Assembly: GCF_012273895.1 (NCBI RefSeq)
Contig: NC_052104.1
Span: 3,720,001-3,784,000, forward strand
From: Zerene cesonia
Lineage: Eukaryota > Arthropoda > Insecta > Lepidoptera > Pieridae
Direction: 5' to 3'
Length of the DNA stretch: 64,000 bases
In this document: in pieces, positions 9,207-20,105 of the stretch
How the letters are laid out: each line of letters begins with the position of its first letter
Position numbering within the stretch: position 1 is the first letter of the stretch
Made by a program: the position numbers and the translations under genes
The notes under the pieces: model-generated
Seen by the model: only the letters and a program-made list of their open reading frames with translations
Databases searched by the model: none
Told to the model about the DNA's origin: nothing

Positions 9207-12200
9207 ATGATTTTAGAATATTTATTTTCTGCGCATATTCAAGATTGTGTCGATATTTTATCAGAAAATGATAATTTAACGTATTACAGTATAAATATAG
9301 AGTATGTATTGTATGTTTAATTGTCATATTTTAAATAAAAATTAAAATATTAATAAAAATGATTACTTACAATAAGTAAATAAATTTTCAGTTTTTTGAA
9401 GCTCTTTGAATCATTTCCTGATATTGGTGATAAAGTATTATGTAGTCCAATAGATACTTTACCTGCTTGCAATAGAGATATCATTAAAGCGCAACAGAAT
9501 TTAATAGAAAAAGAAGAATATAAAAACTTAATTGTTAAGCTGAAGCATTGCAGTCTGAAACGGAATGTACATGCAAGATTTTTTGGATTACCAGTGTGTC
9601 CTGAACTACATCGGATAATCTTCCCAAAGAATGTTGATTTGGGATGTTTTCTTAAGGTCAATGGTAAGCTTTTCATTCCCAATTTTTTTTGCTGTAGGCA
9701 TAATTTAATTACTCAATAGTTTCTTTACATTTCTAAAATAAACTTCAGGAACAATTGTACGTGTGACACAAACAAAAATGCTGGAATATCAAAGGAAATA
9801 TGTCTGTATGAAATGTAAATATGAGAATTTAGTAGAAGCAGATTTTGAAAATAGATATATCTTAAAGGGTCCTACTAAGTGTGGTAACACGGAGAGTAGG
9901 TGTAAATGTTCGACCTTTACACAAGTGAATATGGTATCCAGAGAATATTGTAAGGATTATCAGGAAATTAAAATACAGGTGAGATTGTTACTTGTCTCGT
10001 ATTTGTATGCTTATGTTAAGTAATCAGTTGTTAATTGTAAAGATTCACTTTGTTTAAAAGTTAAAAAAAAAAAAAGTTGCACTTAATATTTTAACATCAG
10101 AAAAGACCAGTATTTACCAATTTGATCAAAGTTCTTTTTTGTTTTAGTTAAACCTTCACTAACTTCTTTTCATATAGGTTAAATGTTTATTGCCAATGCT
10201 CCTTAGCCTATAAGAGCAACTGTGGTTAGTTACCCGTAAAACTTAAGCTATTTCAGGCTGAAAAAAAATCTCATTCATACACAATCATTATTTCAGGAGC
10301 AAGTAAACAAGCTCAGTATTGGTACAATTCCGGGCTCCATGTGGGTTGTGTTAGAGGATGATTTAGTGGATTCTTGTAAGCCTGGCGATGATGTGATTAT
10401 TTGGTAAGTTTTATTTACACAGGGATTGCATCTATTTAGAAACATTTAAAGTTTAAAATCAACACATTCTAGTGACTCTTCGGAGTTGAATTAGTTTAGA
10501 GTTACAATATTCACTCAATAATATTGCACATACTTGGGTAATTAGTAGTATAATTGGGTTATAATAAATTTGTACAGGTTTTCATGAACAAATAGAAATT
10601 TGAAAGTGGTAATATTGTGGCTTACGTAACCTTCACCTTGAGTTTGCAGTTACTTTGCTCAAGGGTTGTTTCACTATGTTTGCCATATATGCTGTAACTA
10701 AAATTTATTCATAAATTATTGAAATGTCTTAACCAAATGTTACATAGAACATACCATAATCATAACACTTTTATCTTTCAGTGGTACAGTTCGACGCCGA
10801 TGGCGTCCATCAACTCAGACTAAACGCTCCGAAGTTGAATTGGTGTTACATGCAAATTACATAGAAGTGAGCAATGCACAAAGATCGGAAGTTATTGCTT
10901 CAGCCCCAGATGTTAAGGAATGTTTTGATGAGTTCTGGGATAAATACAAACATTGCCCTTTAAAGGGTAGAGATAAAATATTGGCATCTGTTTGCCCTCA
11001 GGTAAAGAAAGAGAACTGGTTGCTTAGCGCCATTTGAAATATCTAAAATAAAATTAAATTAAATTCTACCTGCGCTCAGCGGTTTCGCCCGCATAAGTTT
11101 GTATCCCGTACGAATATCGGGAAAAAAGTTGCCTATATGTTATTCCAGTTGTCCAGTTATCTACATCCCAAATTTCATTTCAACTGGTTCAGTAGTTTTT
11201 GCATAAAAGAGTAACAAACATCCATACATATTCATGCATCCATCCATACTTACAAACTTTCGCGTTTATAATATTAGTAGGATCTATATCCTAAGTATTA
11301 TCTATATAATACTTGTTTTTTATGGTTCATTTTTTTTTAATACAGGATGAAAGCATTTTCTGCTATGCTATTGTATAGGTTTGCAGATGCATATGTTTTT
11401 GTTTAGTACATGTAATTCGTAGACATGATTGGTCATACCATAATTTTCTCTTTTATAATTTAGCATAAGAGTAAAAAATTTACTTTTTAAATTATAGGTA
11501 TATGGCCTGCACCTTGTGAAACTTGCACTACTCTTAACAGTAATTACTGGGTCAAACAACATTTTAGAAAATGATGATGAAAAAAAGAACATATTAAATG
11601 ATGTTAAACACATGACCCGAGTTCGTGGACAATGTCATTTGTTGCTTGTAGGTGATCCAGGTAAGTTATTTCAGGAGATTTGAAAAATTGATTTAAATAG
11701 CAATTTTGCATCTTAGGAACAGATTATGTCTACCTCTAAAGTAAATAAGGTGTTAATAGATATCCAGAATTAAACAATATAACTATCCTCAGGTACGGGA
11801 AAATCACAGCTGCTACGCGCGGGTACTGAGTTGACGCCCCGTTCAGTGTTTACCTCTGGTGCTGGCAGCACTCGGGCTGGTCTCACTTGTGCTGCTCTTA
11901 GAGTGAGTGCTTTTAATTGAAGTTTTCGTGAAAAACCAAGTGTTAATAAGGTATTGAGTTTGGTAGCAGGTGAATGCAAAAATACAAGAATTACGGAGTA
12001 AAGGTTGATATTAAGGACAATCAATTAGCAAAAGGAAGCGATACCTTTGCAGATTTTCCAGGTTTGACATCATGGTCTTGGAGGAAAAAAGCAGGAAGTT
12101 TTTAAAACTGAATGTTAGATAATCTTGTAACCAAAACATTTGGATTCTATTAGGTCGATTCTATTTAAAGGTATACAATAACCTACAAGAATAAATAAAA

Positions 12201-15200
12201 TAGTACGTAGGCTACGTCGGTAAGTGTCGGTACTACGGATTGCCGATAATATTTCGCGTTAAGCGCTTATTAAATTTTATTAACATGAAGTCGACAGACA
12301 ACGAGAGTAGAAGAATGAAGGTGAGGAAATAGATATTGAGTCTCCGGCTTGCCCGCTCACCAAAATAAACACAGTAGCATGCTACTTTTTCACGCAGATC
12401 TTATGTGGGGGAGCAAAACCGTCCTCGGTGCGAGCTGGTCTAATTCGTGTCAAAGCGTGCACGAACCACACACCCAAAACGTATTTATTTATTTTAATTT
12501 TTTTTTATTAATTTCAGGAAGATGGTGAGTGGCAGCTGGAAGCGGGTGCTTTAGTGTTGTCCGACGGCGGCGTGTGCTGTATCGATGAAATATCGCACTT
12601 GCGAGACCACGATAGAACTGCGATACACGAAGCTATGGAACAACAGACTATTTCTATTGCTAAGGTATTTTTGTCTTAAATATATATTTGTGGTATATCA
12701 TATTCTTTTTTATAAATTTTTTCCAAGAGTCGAAATGGATTTTTTATGAATAAAAATTTGCTATTAATAAAATACTAGCTGCCCATGTTCCACTGGAATA
12801 ATTAATAAAAAATAATAGTTTAAAAAAACTAAAAAACACGCTTTAACAAAAATCATATTTTGCAAATTGAAAAATGGAATAATTTTATCAAATTAGTGTA
12901 TTGTCATCGGTCCTCAATAAATCTACAAAGTTTGAACGAAATCTGGCCGTTTAAAGTGGGTCAAAATCGCGCCCAAAGAAGTCAGTTACAAACAAACAAA
13001 CATACAAACAAACATACAAACATACAGGTGAAGCTAATAAAAAGCGTGTAAAAATAAGTTATGGTAATAGTTGTAGTTCATTGTTTTAAATAGTAGATTC
13101 TGATCAAATCGTAAGATACAAGCAAAATATATCTGTATAATATTAATATACATAAATAATTATATTTTATAATGATACAATTTCTATGTATTCAGTCTTA
13201 AAAGTAGTTTTTATGTAGAAATCGTACTTTGCAACACAAGGATCATCACAGATACATCAAAAATAAGTCATATATTATCCGTTGAATGTTTCCTCTCGCA
13301 CAGGCCGGTATAGTTTGTAAACTTAACACTAGATGTGCCGTCATTGCCGCTTGTAACCCAAAAGGAAATTATCAAACCGATCAACCTTTGAGTGTTAATG
13401 TTTCTCTCGGAACTCCACTGCTAAGTAGGTAATGTTTATATTACTTTTTTGCACATGAAAGATGACTAAATTATTATTATGTGTATGCAAGTTAAATTTA
13501 AAGAATAATATTAAAAAATAATTGACCTTTACCCTTTATAACTTCTCATGGTTTGCAACCAAAACCTTAAGAATTGGGCTCTGTTTTCGACCGACTTCAA
13601 AACAAGGAGGTTGTCAATTCGATATTTTTGTGTTTGTTACCTTATAGCCTTATACTGTCTTAACCAATATTAATGTTTTTTTTTAATTGTTTACTTGGGT
13701 ATTAAACAATAACAGTAGTTTAAAATTGAATTTATGTGTGTTTTAGGTTTGATTTAATATTCATCTTATTGGACTCAAAAAATAAAAATTGGGATAAGCT
13801 GGTATCATCTTACATATTATTCGGTGGCGCCAATTCATCTGATTCTAAAATGAGATGGAGTATGGAGAAACTTCAGGTACAGAATTATAAAATTATCTAT
13901 TATTAAATATAAGCAAAACTAAATATGAAATTTTGTTGTGGTGGTATGTAAAACTTTAAAATTCCTCTTCGTTATATTCCAGATGTACATAGGATTAATT
14001 GGCCCAAGACAAATGGAGATGACAAAATCAGCAAATACTATATTGCAGCATTATTATATGATGCAAAGGAAATCAGAGTATAGAGATCCATCTAGGACTA
14101 CAGTTAGAATGCTGGACAGTCTGGTCAGGTGATAAATTGCTAACTTGAGAATGATTTCCCATACTTATATACATATTTGTTTTATTAAAAATTTCTACAT
14201 AGAAGATTTTAATAATTCAATCACAAGACTATCATGTAATAAATGAAGTCCAGTGGCCCTAGTGGGGTATGGGGCAGATGATATTTATCTGTTTCACTGA
14301 TCGATTTCTTTATGGACAAGTAGCTGATCAGCCTTCTGTGTCCTGCCAGACCGAGACTTTTTTTTTTGCGTACCCACCGGGATTCGATCGCAGGACCCCT
14401 CGGTTCTACGCTCACGCTTTACCCACTAAACCGAAGGGGCTGTAATATCATGTAATATTGTACCTATATTTTTTCTGTCTGATAAGTGTGTTATAAAACC
14501 TATACTTTAAATCCTTATTATTCACACTTTTTCAGATTATCGCAAGCTCATTGCCGATTAATGTACAGAAAAACAATTTTAACTGTTGACGCAATCATGG
14601 CAGTATCTCTAGTAGACATATCTATGCAAGATTGTACTTTACCTGACACAGTGGATGCATTACATTCAACATTTCAGAAATATCCAGACTATGAGTATCT
14701 GTGCATGGCAAGAAAGCTATTGACTCGTTTAAGTTTGGAAGAGATTTGGCGAGAAGAATTATTATATTACGCAAAACTACTAGAAGTAGATCACAAAACA
14801 TTAGAAAATGAAATAATAAATGGGAGTAATGTACTTTTTGCTAAGTTTGATGATGTTGAAGATATTAATGTGCCTCTATCTGCCTCTGTAGTCACTAGTT
14901 CATACTTTAATAATAAAAACGAGGAAGCAATTTCCAAATCATGTGTTAATGACGAAGAAAACACCATCAATAAAAAATTAGCGAAAACGTTAATGAAACA
15001 TTCTACCCTGAATAAAAATGAAAGAAAACCACCTGTTATAGAAAAAAAGGCGACAACTAAACGAAAAAGAAAAGAAGTTACAGTTGAAACAAGTGCTCAA
15101 ATTTCAAATATAAAGAGAATTAAAAGGAAAAATACCAAACAGAAAAAGAGTGTTAATTCTAAAGATGAATCTGGAAGTGATAGTGAAGATGTTGATGTAA

Positions 15201-15691
15201 ATAATATGCTTAAAGCCATTCCTAGTGTTAATGATAACTTTAATGAACTAGGGATAGATTTTAATTTTAGTTATGGTAATTTGGAAGCTCTTGATGTAGA
15301 TAATGTTACAAGTAAATCATTCAATCAAGTTTCATCCAATATAAATGAAAAGCCAACAGATATAAAAATTAAAATCGAAAAGGAACACATAGAAGAGTTT
15401 GAGAAGCAAAATAATGACAATATGAAATGTAGTATTACTGGTGACATTGGGGATAAGTCAAATAAATCAGAAATTACACCTAATAAGTTGAGCAGCATAA
15501 ATAAACTTCAAAAATTTACATTTGCTGGCAAATGTGATATCGATAAATTATACGAAGCTAATATGAAGAAAGAAATAGCAGACAATGTTCAGAAGAAAAT
15601 ATCAGACGAATCATGCAATAAAACTAAACTAGTGTCAAGTTCTCAATTGTCAATGTTTGAAAGTGATTGTGATATAGATTTAGATATATAA
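9207..15691 (+). CDS. MCM9: DNA helicase MCM9, complete, about 966 aa
   Basis: Twelve exons: 9207-9301, 9392-9663, 9749-9978, 10297-10403, 10782-11001, 11498-11660, 11793-11902, 12518-12664, 13304-13428, 13747-13876, 13983-14128 and 14536-15691 (stop). All are GT-AG and in frame. MCM9 works with MCM8 in homologous recombination, fork repair and mismatch repair. The OB/zinc-finger region has Cys142, 145, 167 and 174/176. The AAA+ core has Walker A GDPGTGKSQ (360-368), Walker B CCIDE (419-423), HEAMEQQTISIAKAGIVCKL, sensor-1 CNPKG and the arginine finger SRFD (489-492), so it looks active. EQVNKLSIGTIPGSM and VLEDDLVDSCKPGDD are typical of MCM9 rather than MCM8 or MCM2-7. The C-terminal 400-residue exon is diverged: a basic patch near 751-785 (likely nuclear localisation), an acidic run, and a KFTF patch at 908. 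MCM9 is somewhat shorter here than in human (about 1,143 aa). Introns carry several repeats and a PRPF18 fossil. Confidence 0.93.
10172..10245 (+). pseudogene. Fossil of the last PRPF18 exon inside MCM9 intron 3
   Basis: Positions 10181-10230 match PRPF18 exon 7 positions 7180-7229 at 40 of 50 bases without gaps. In the PRPF18 frame it still reads M-F-I-A-N-A-P-stop-P-I-R-A-T-V-V-S against M-A-I-G-N-A-P-W-P-I-G-V-T-M-V-G, so the conserved Trp codon TGG has become TAG. A weaker match continues past a small gap (acccgta). It is in the same orientation as PRPF18 and MCM9. Confidence 0.75.
11065..11285 (-). mobile_element. Helitron-like short element in MCM9 intron 5, reversed
   Basis: Read on the plus strand it starts with 'ctgcgctcagcggtttcgcccgc' and ends at 'ttataatattagtaggat', the reverse complement of the shared element. 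It includes 'aaagttgcctatatgttattccagttgtccag', close to the 38480 and 47163 copies, plus a (catccata)n stretch. The CTAG terminus is damaged. Confidence 0.65.
12335..12480 (+). repeat. Interspersed repeat fragment in MCM9 intron 7
   Basis: The segment is GC-richer than its surroundings and contains 'ggtgcgagctggtctaattc' followed by 'aaagcgtgcacgaacc'. A related sequence appears reversed at about 63020-63080 in this window, which supports a dispersed repeat. I believe this wording recurs in lepidopteran 3' UTRs and retroelements, but that is from memory. The class is uncertain. Confidence 0.5.
12770..13050 (-). repeat. Decayed Helitron-like element with (AAACAAACAT)n in MCM9 intron 8
   Basis: It opens with 'atactagctgcccatgttcc', the reversed CTAG-type end, has a middle resembling 'atcggtcctcaataaatcta', and closes with an AC-rich array of acaaacat units at about 12989-13026. 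The order (reversed end, core, short tandem array) is that of the other elements, but divergence is high. Confidence 0.5.
14240..14447 (-). mobile_element. tRNA-derived SINE (second family) in MCM9 intron 11, reversed
   Basis: On the minus strand the head reads GCCCCTTCGGTTTAGTGGGT (A-box region) followed by a B box GATCGAATCCC, then a T-poor body with 'aggacacagaaggctgatca' and 'ctgccccataccccactagg'. The same body recurs reversed at 40305-40520 and truncated in plus orientation at 50440-50580. The head looks like a Glu/Arg-type tRNA but has no full cloverleaf and is not a tRNA gene. Confidence 0.75.
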
Positions 15692-16207
15692 AATAATTTT
15701 GTTATTTATGTGAAAAATGAGATGTGGTTAATCATTATTTGCAGATGGTTATCATGTTAATAAAATAATGTTGCTGTGAGCATTAGTAGGTGAAATTAAA
15801 TTTATAAAATTCAAAGAAACTGTACTTCTTTCGGTACAATCGTTATCAGCATAGAATAAACAATTAGTTCATAGTATGTCAATATGATTGTTCATAGAAT
15901 TTACATTATAATAAAAATTTATGTGTACACGGTATATACTGTGTATGGGTATTATATTTATTATATATTATTTAGTGTAAATTAAATTCATGAATGTGTC
16001 TATTATTTTTTAATAATCAACATTTGTACAAAATAAAATATTCCAAATGATACTTTCTTTTCTTAATTGAGGTCTGTATTGTACAACATCCCAACTTTTT
16101 CATGAACTAAATTCCTTATGCCTCACATTGCATTATTTACATATTATGTATAGGAAAAATGGCTTGAGGTACACTAATATATTATTATACAGTTATACTT
16201 ATTGTGT
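15692..16207. other. Convergent 3' region between MCM9 and the MTRES1-like gene
   Basis: This is an AT-rich stretch of about 0.5 kb between two converging stop codons. AATAAA-type signals for MCM9 occur near 15856 and 16033, and reversed signals for the MTRES1-like gene near 15958 and 16134, so the two 3' UTRs may overlap. I see no gene or repeat. Confidence 0.5.
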
Positions 16208-17246
16208 TTAATTTTCACTATCAGCAGTTGAAGGTTTGTAAGGGTCTTTTTCATAATTTTCTATAAGTAAATTCTTAAATCTCCTGACAGTAATCACTAT
16301 TGAATCTTCCTTTGCAGTCATACTCAATACCTCTACTCTAGAGACCAATATATGGTCAGGGTTTTTTGGACTCAACCCTTTAATTACATCTATTTCATAA
16401 TCCTCTCTTACCTAAAATAAATATTGTAGTATATTTGTATAGTTAATTGGAAATGCAGTTAAATAAATAAATCTATCAAAATATACTTACTGGTGTACTT
16501 TTTTTTAATATCTTTTTGCCATTTACTCTTATTTTACTTTCATAAAATAGCTCTTCAATTTTGCTGTGGACAAAAATCAGAATAAATGTTTATCATTTAA
16601 ACAAAAAGTTTTAATTTTAAATTTAATTTATACACATGAATATTTTTATCATTCTTACTTCCTTGCAACACCTAATGCTGATTTCAGAACTGCATCCGTT
16701 CTAAGAGATGTAGTTGTAAGTTTCATCACTTTTGAATCTTTAGATAGCGACTGATCACCCTCATCAAATTCTTGTTCATCATCAGAATCATAGTCTTTTC
16801 TCTGAAAATATATCCAATATTATACGTTCGGTAAACATGGTAAATGCGGTTTTTGTAAGAGAATGGTATAAAATTCAACTATCAATATGTTTAAAACAAA
16901 TAATTTATCTAGAATATATATTACATATTTTGTATGGCTTACTAAAACCAGAAAAAAAAAATGTAGCCAGAGAAATGTTCGGACGGCTAGTTTTAATAGA
17001 AGTTATATAAATGTGATCGAAGATGATTAGAAGGTTATAATTTTTTGCTGTTGTATTTAAGTAAATATTTACCTTTTTTGATTTGTGACGAAGTGCGCTA
17101 TATGACCAAGTAGTAGGTTTTATTTGAATATTCTGAGTAGCACGTAAAGAGCAGTAGGAAGATATTTGCATAGGATTCTTATTTAATCTGGGTAAGCTAA
17201 TTACATGAAATAACCTGGGAATCACTCGAGGCCACAAGGAGTTCAT
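16208..17246 (-). CDS. MTRES1: MTRES1-like (C6orf203-type) mitochondrial S4 RNA-binding protein, 197 aa
   Basis: Exons on the minus strand: 17073-17246 (ATG at 17246), 16659-16801, 16491-16563 and 16208-16411 (TAA), all GT-AG and in phase. The first 58 residues are rich in Arg, Ser and hydrophobics with no early acid, as in a mitochondrial targeting sequence. An acidic linker (DYDSDDEQEFDEGD) follows, then an S4-like domain at about 92-150: SLRTDAVLKSALGVARNKIE, LFYESKIRVNGKKILKKS. This order (targeting peptide, acidic stretch, S4 domain with 'RxDxVLK..L..aRNKVE..FY') is that of human MTRES1, a factor that binds mitochondrial RNA and supports mitochondrial transcription and ribosome rescue. 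It is shorter than the human protein (240 aa). The orthology is inferred from domain order and motifs; a different S4-domain protein is possible but less likely. Confidence 0.78.
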
Positions 17247-18897
17247 GTTTTATTGAACACTTTTTTATATTTATTGATACAAGCTATATGAATGTCAATA
17301 ATAAATTAGATTTTCTGTAAATAATAAATATAAGCTCTGATTTCTGAAACAAATAATGACATTGACATAGGATGTCTTAGTGAGATATTTTAAATGTCAA
17401 TTCCATATGATTTTGACGTCGGTTGTTACGTTTAATAATTATAGCAGATTTCATAAAGAAATTAAATCAGATATGTAATTGAACCAAATTATATTCAACT
17501 AGCGGTCCGCCCCGGCTTTGCCCGTGGTATATATGTAGCCTATATATAGCCTTCCTCAATAAGTAAAATAATTTTTCAAATCGGGCCAGTAATTCCTGGA
17601 TTAGTGATTGAAAAATCAATTTATTTCCTGCACCCGCGCCTGGTCTCGAATCGCGACAAAACGATTTTGAAGTCCGAGGTTCTCACAACAGAGACACCAC
17701 TGCCTTAAAGATGAAGATGGAACACGTCGTCGGGCTTTTAATTCTTGGCACAGATAACATAATATTCCGGACTAGATTCTTGCAGATACTGGTTTTCTTA
17801 GGATGTTTTCCTTCACCGTTTCGAAAAGCGATGATGGGAATAATGTACAGAAAAAATGAAAAATCCGAACCACTGACTCACTCACTATGCTACTTACATA
17901 TTACAATAAACTTAAAAGAATACTGTATTTGTAAACGTAATAAATAAAAACAGAAATCCCCTTCTATACAATCACAACTACATTGACTAACAATAATAAT
18001 ATAGCAGTGAAAATAAACTATAATGAGTTTGGACAATAATTATGGAGTCGCTGATGGAAGGGTTAAATAGTTTTCAAAATATAGGGTTACCGTCTTAGTA
18101 ATTGTCAAAAATATGATTGGTGTTAATGGTTTACTTATTTCGTATTATTCGAATCAAAATCTGAAGAATGATGTAGTAGATTCCGATCAAACAACTTCAA
18201 TGAAGTAAAGTATTTCTCACAGTGGAAGGATGGAACCTGGAATTAACTTATAAAAAATGCGATATACCTCGGTCATTAATTCTGACCCTTTATAATATTA
18301 GATATAATATTAATAATACACACCATGCAGTTTAAATCAACAGCCCTCAGAATAGTGCATAGGTACTTTATCTTCTCACATTATACACGGTATGTCGCTT
18401 AGTAACATGTGGACACATGTCTCGAATTCGAAACGATCTTTTTATTTTCGTATCCGATTATGTCCACGGTGACTTCAAAGGGTTTTTTAATTTGACACAC
18501 TTTATGGCTCTGTCTCAACGTTTGATAACCGTGGGTGGAAGGCGTCTCAAGATCGCTTTCATTAAATAACAAAGGGATATTAACGTCCTCGCTACTGATA
18601 TTTTTATATTACCTCAGAAACGTTAACCCGGTATGTTTAAAATAAATAAGTAAACTATGGCCAAAGAAAGTCTGAGTACAAGATCCAAATGTGTTTTATG
18701 TTAATGATCTTGGATCCACCTTTCCTTTATAACAAAAAAGAGAAACATTTAATATTCTATAAAACTAACTTTTTACAAAACACGAAAGTATACGATTTTT
18801 AGTCTGATTTTATTGCCATTCTTAAAAATATCTTGCTTTACAAGTGATTTAGATCGACATCCTTCACTTTAACGGTCCGCACCAGCTTCTCTGGGAT
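17247..18897. other. Non-coding stretch with repeat remnants
   Basis: Besides the MTRES1-like 5' flank, this holds a short Helitron-like remnant at about 17498-17600 (starts 'actagcggtccgccccggct'), a reversed SINE piece (17600-17850), and otherwise AT-rich sequence. I see nothing coding from 17900 to 18897. Confidence 0.5.
17600..17850 (-). mobile_element. Reversed SINE fragments of the 6366 type
   Basis: On the minus strand, 17705-17600 reads 'gcagtggtgtctctgttgtg', 'aacctcggacttcaaaatcg', then a B-box-like GATTCGAGACC and 'ggtgcaggaaataaattgat'. These parallel the 6366 SINE head, B box and 'gtgcaggaaacaaattaatt'. From 17720 to 17850 there is a second reversed piece with 'aaacggtgaaggaaaacatc', the middle of the same family. 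It may be one rearranged copy or two. Confidence 0.55.
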
Positions 18898-20105
18898 CAT
18901 GTTGTACATATCAATTTTTACATCAGTCTATCATCAGGCGATGTGGCAGAGTGCATTGGTGCGACCACTTCCAAAGAAAAGTAATCCCACATCTGTTACA
19001 GATTTACGGCCTATNNNNNNNNNNNNNNNNNNNNNNNNNNNNNNNNNNNNNNNNNNNNNNNNNNNNNNNNNNNNNNNNNNNNNNNNNNNNNNNNNNNNNN
19101 NNNNNNNNNNNNNNNNNNNNNNNNNNNNNNNNNNNNNNNNNNNNNNNNNNNNNNNNNNNNNNNNNNNNNNNNNNNNNNNNNNNNNNNNNNNNNNNNNNNN
19201 NNNNNNNNNNNNNNNNNNNNNNNNNNNNNNNNNNNNNNNNNNNNNNNNNNNNNNNNNNNNNNNNNNNNNNNNNNNNNNNNNNNNNNNNNNNNNNNNNNNN
19301 NNNNNNNNNNNNNNNNNNNNNNNNNNNNNNNNNNNNNNNNNNNNNNNNNNNNNNNNNNNNNNNNNNNNNNNNNNNNNNNNNNNNNNNNNNNNNNNNNNNN
19401 NNNNNNNNNNNNNNNNNNNNNNNNNNNNNNNNNNNNNNNNNNNNNNNNNNNNNNNNNNNNNNNNNNNNNNNNNNNNNNNNNNNNNNNNNNNNNNNNNNNN
19501 NNNNNNNNNNNNNNNNNNNNNNNNNNNNNNNNNNNNNNNNNNNNNNNNNNNNNNNNNNNNNNNNNNNNNNNNNNNNNNNNNNNNNNNNNNNNNNNNNNNN
19601 NNNNNNNNNNNNNNNNNNNNNNNNNNNNNNNNNNNNNNNNNNNNNNNNNNNNNNNNNNNNNNNNNNNNNNNNNNNNNNNNNNNNNNNNNNNNNNNNNNNN
19701 NNNNNNNNNNNNNNNNNNNNNNNNNNNNNNNNNNNNNNNNNNNNNNNNNNNNNNNNNNNNNNNNNNNNNNNNNNNNNNNNNNNNNNNNNNNNNNNNNNNN
19801 NNNNNNNNNNNNNNNNNNNNNNNNNNNNNNNNNNNNNNNNNNNNNNNNNNNNNNNNNNNNNNNNNNNNNNNNNNNNNNNNNNNNNNNNNNNNNNNNNNNN
19901 NNNNNNNNNNNNNNNNNNNNNNNNNNNNNNNNNNNNNNNNNNNNNNNNNNNNNNNNNNNNNNNNNNNNNNNNNNNNNNNNNNNNNNNNNNNNNNNNNNNN
20001 NNNNNNNNNNNNNNGTACACTTTTTAATTTTAATTTTAATTTAACTGTAAATGTGGTGGTGATAAATAAACATTTCTTTCTTTCTTTCTTTTCTTTCTTT
20101 CTATC
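18898..20105 (+). mobile_element. Non-LTR retrotransposon (LINE) reverse-transcriptase fragment running into a gap, with 3' tail beyond it
   Basis: Before the gap the plus strand reads MWQSALVRPLPKKSNPTS then VTDLRPI, which is the start of a LINE reverse-transcriptase domain ('W..A.V.P.PKK..P....D.RPI'). After the gap, 20015-20105 has an A/T-rich tail 'gataaataaacatttctttc' followed by a (TTTC)n run, as at the 3' ends of lepidopteran LINEs. Orientation agrees on both sides, so one element probably spans the gap. The family (Jockey, CR1 or other) cannot be told from this. Confidence 0.6.
19015..20014. other. Assembly gap, 1,000 N
   Basis: A run of exactly 1,000 N, a placeholder length, so the true gap size is unknown. 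It falls inside a LINE, which would explain the failed assembly. ORFs drawn across it are artefacts. Confidence 0.98.

Noticed and set aside
14380..14447. tRNA-like sequence with A and B boxes
   Set aside because: The A and B boxes are those of a SINE head; no complete cloverleaf or acceptor stem is visible and the same body recurs elsewhere. The same applies to the heads at 6366 and 7666.
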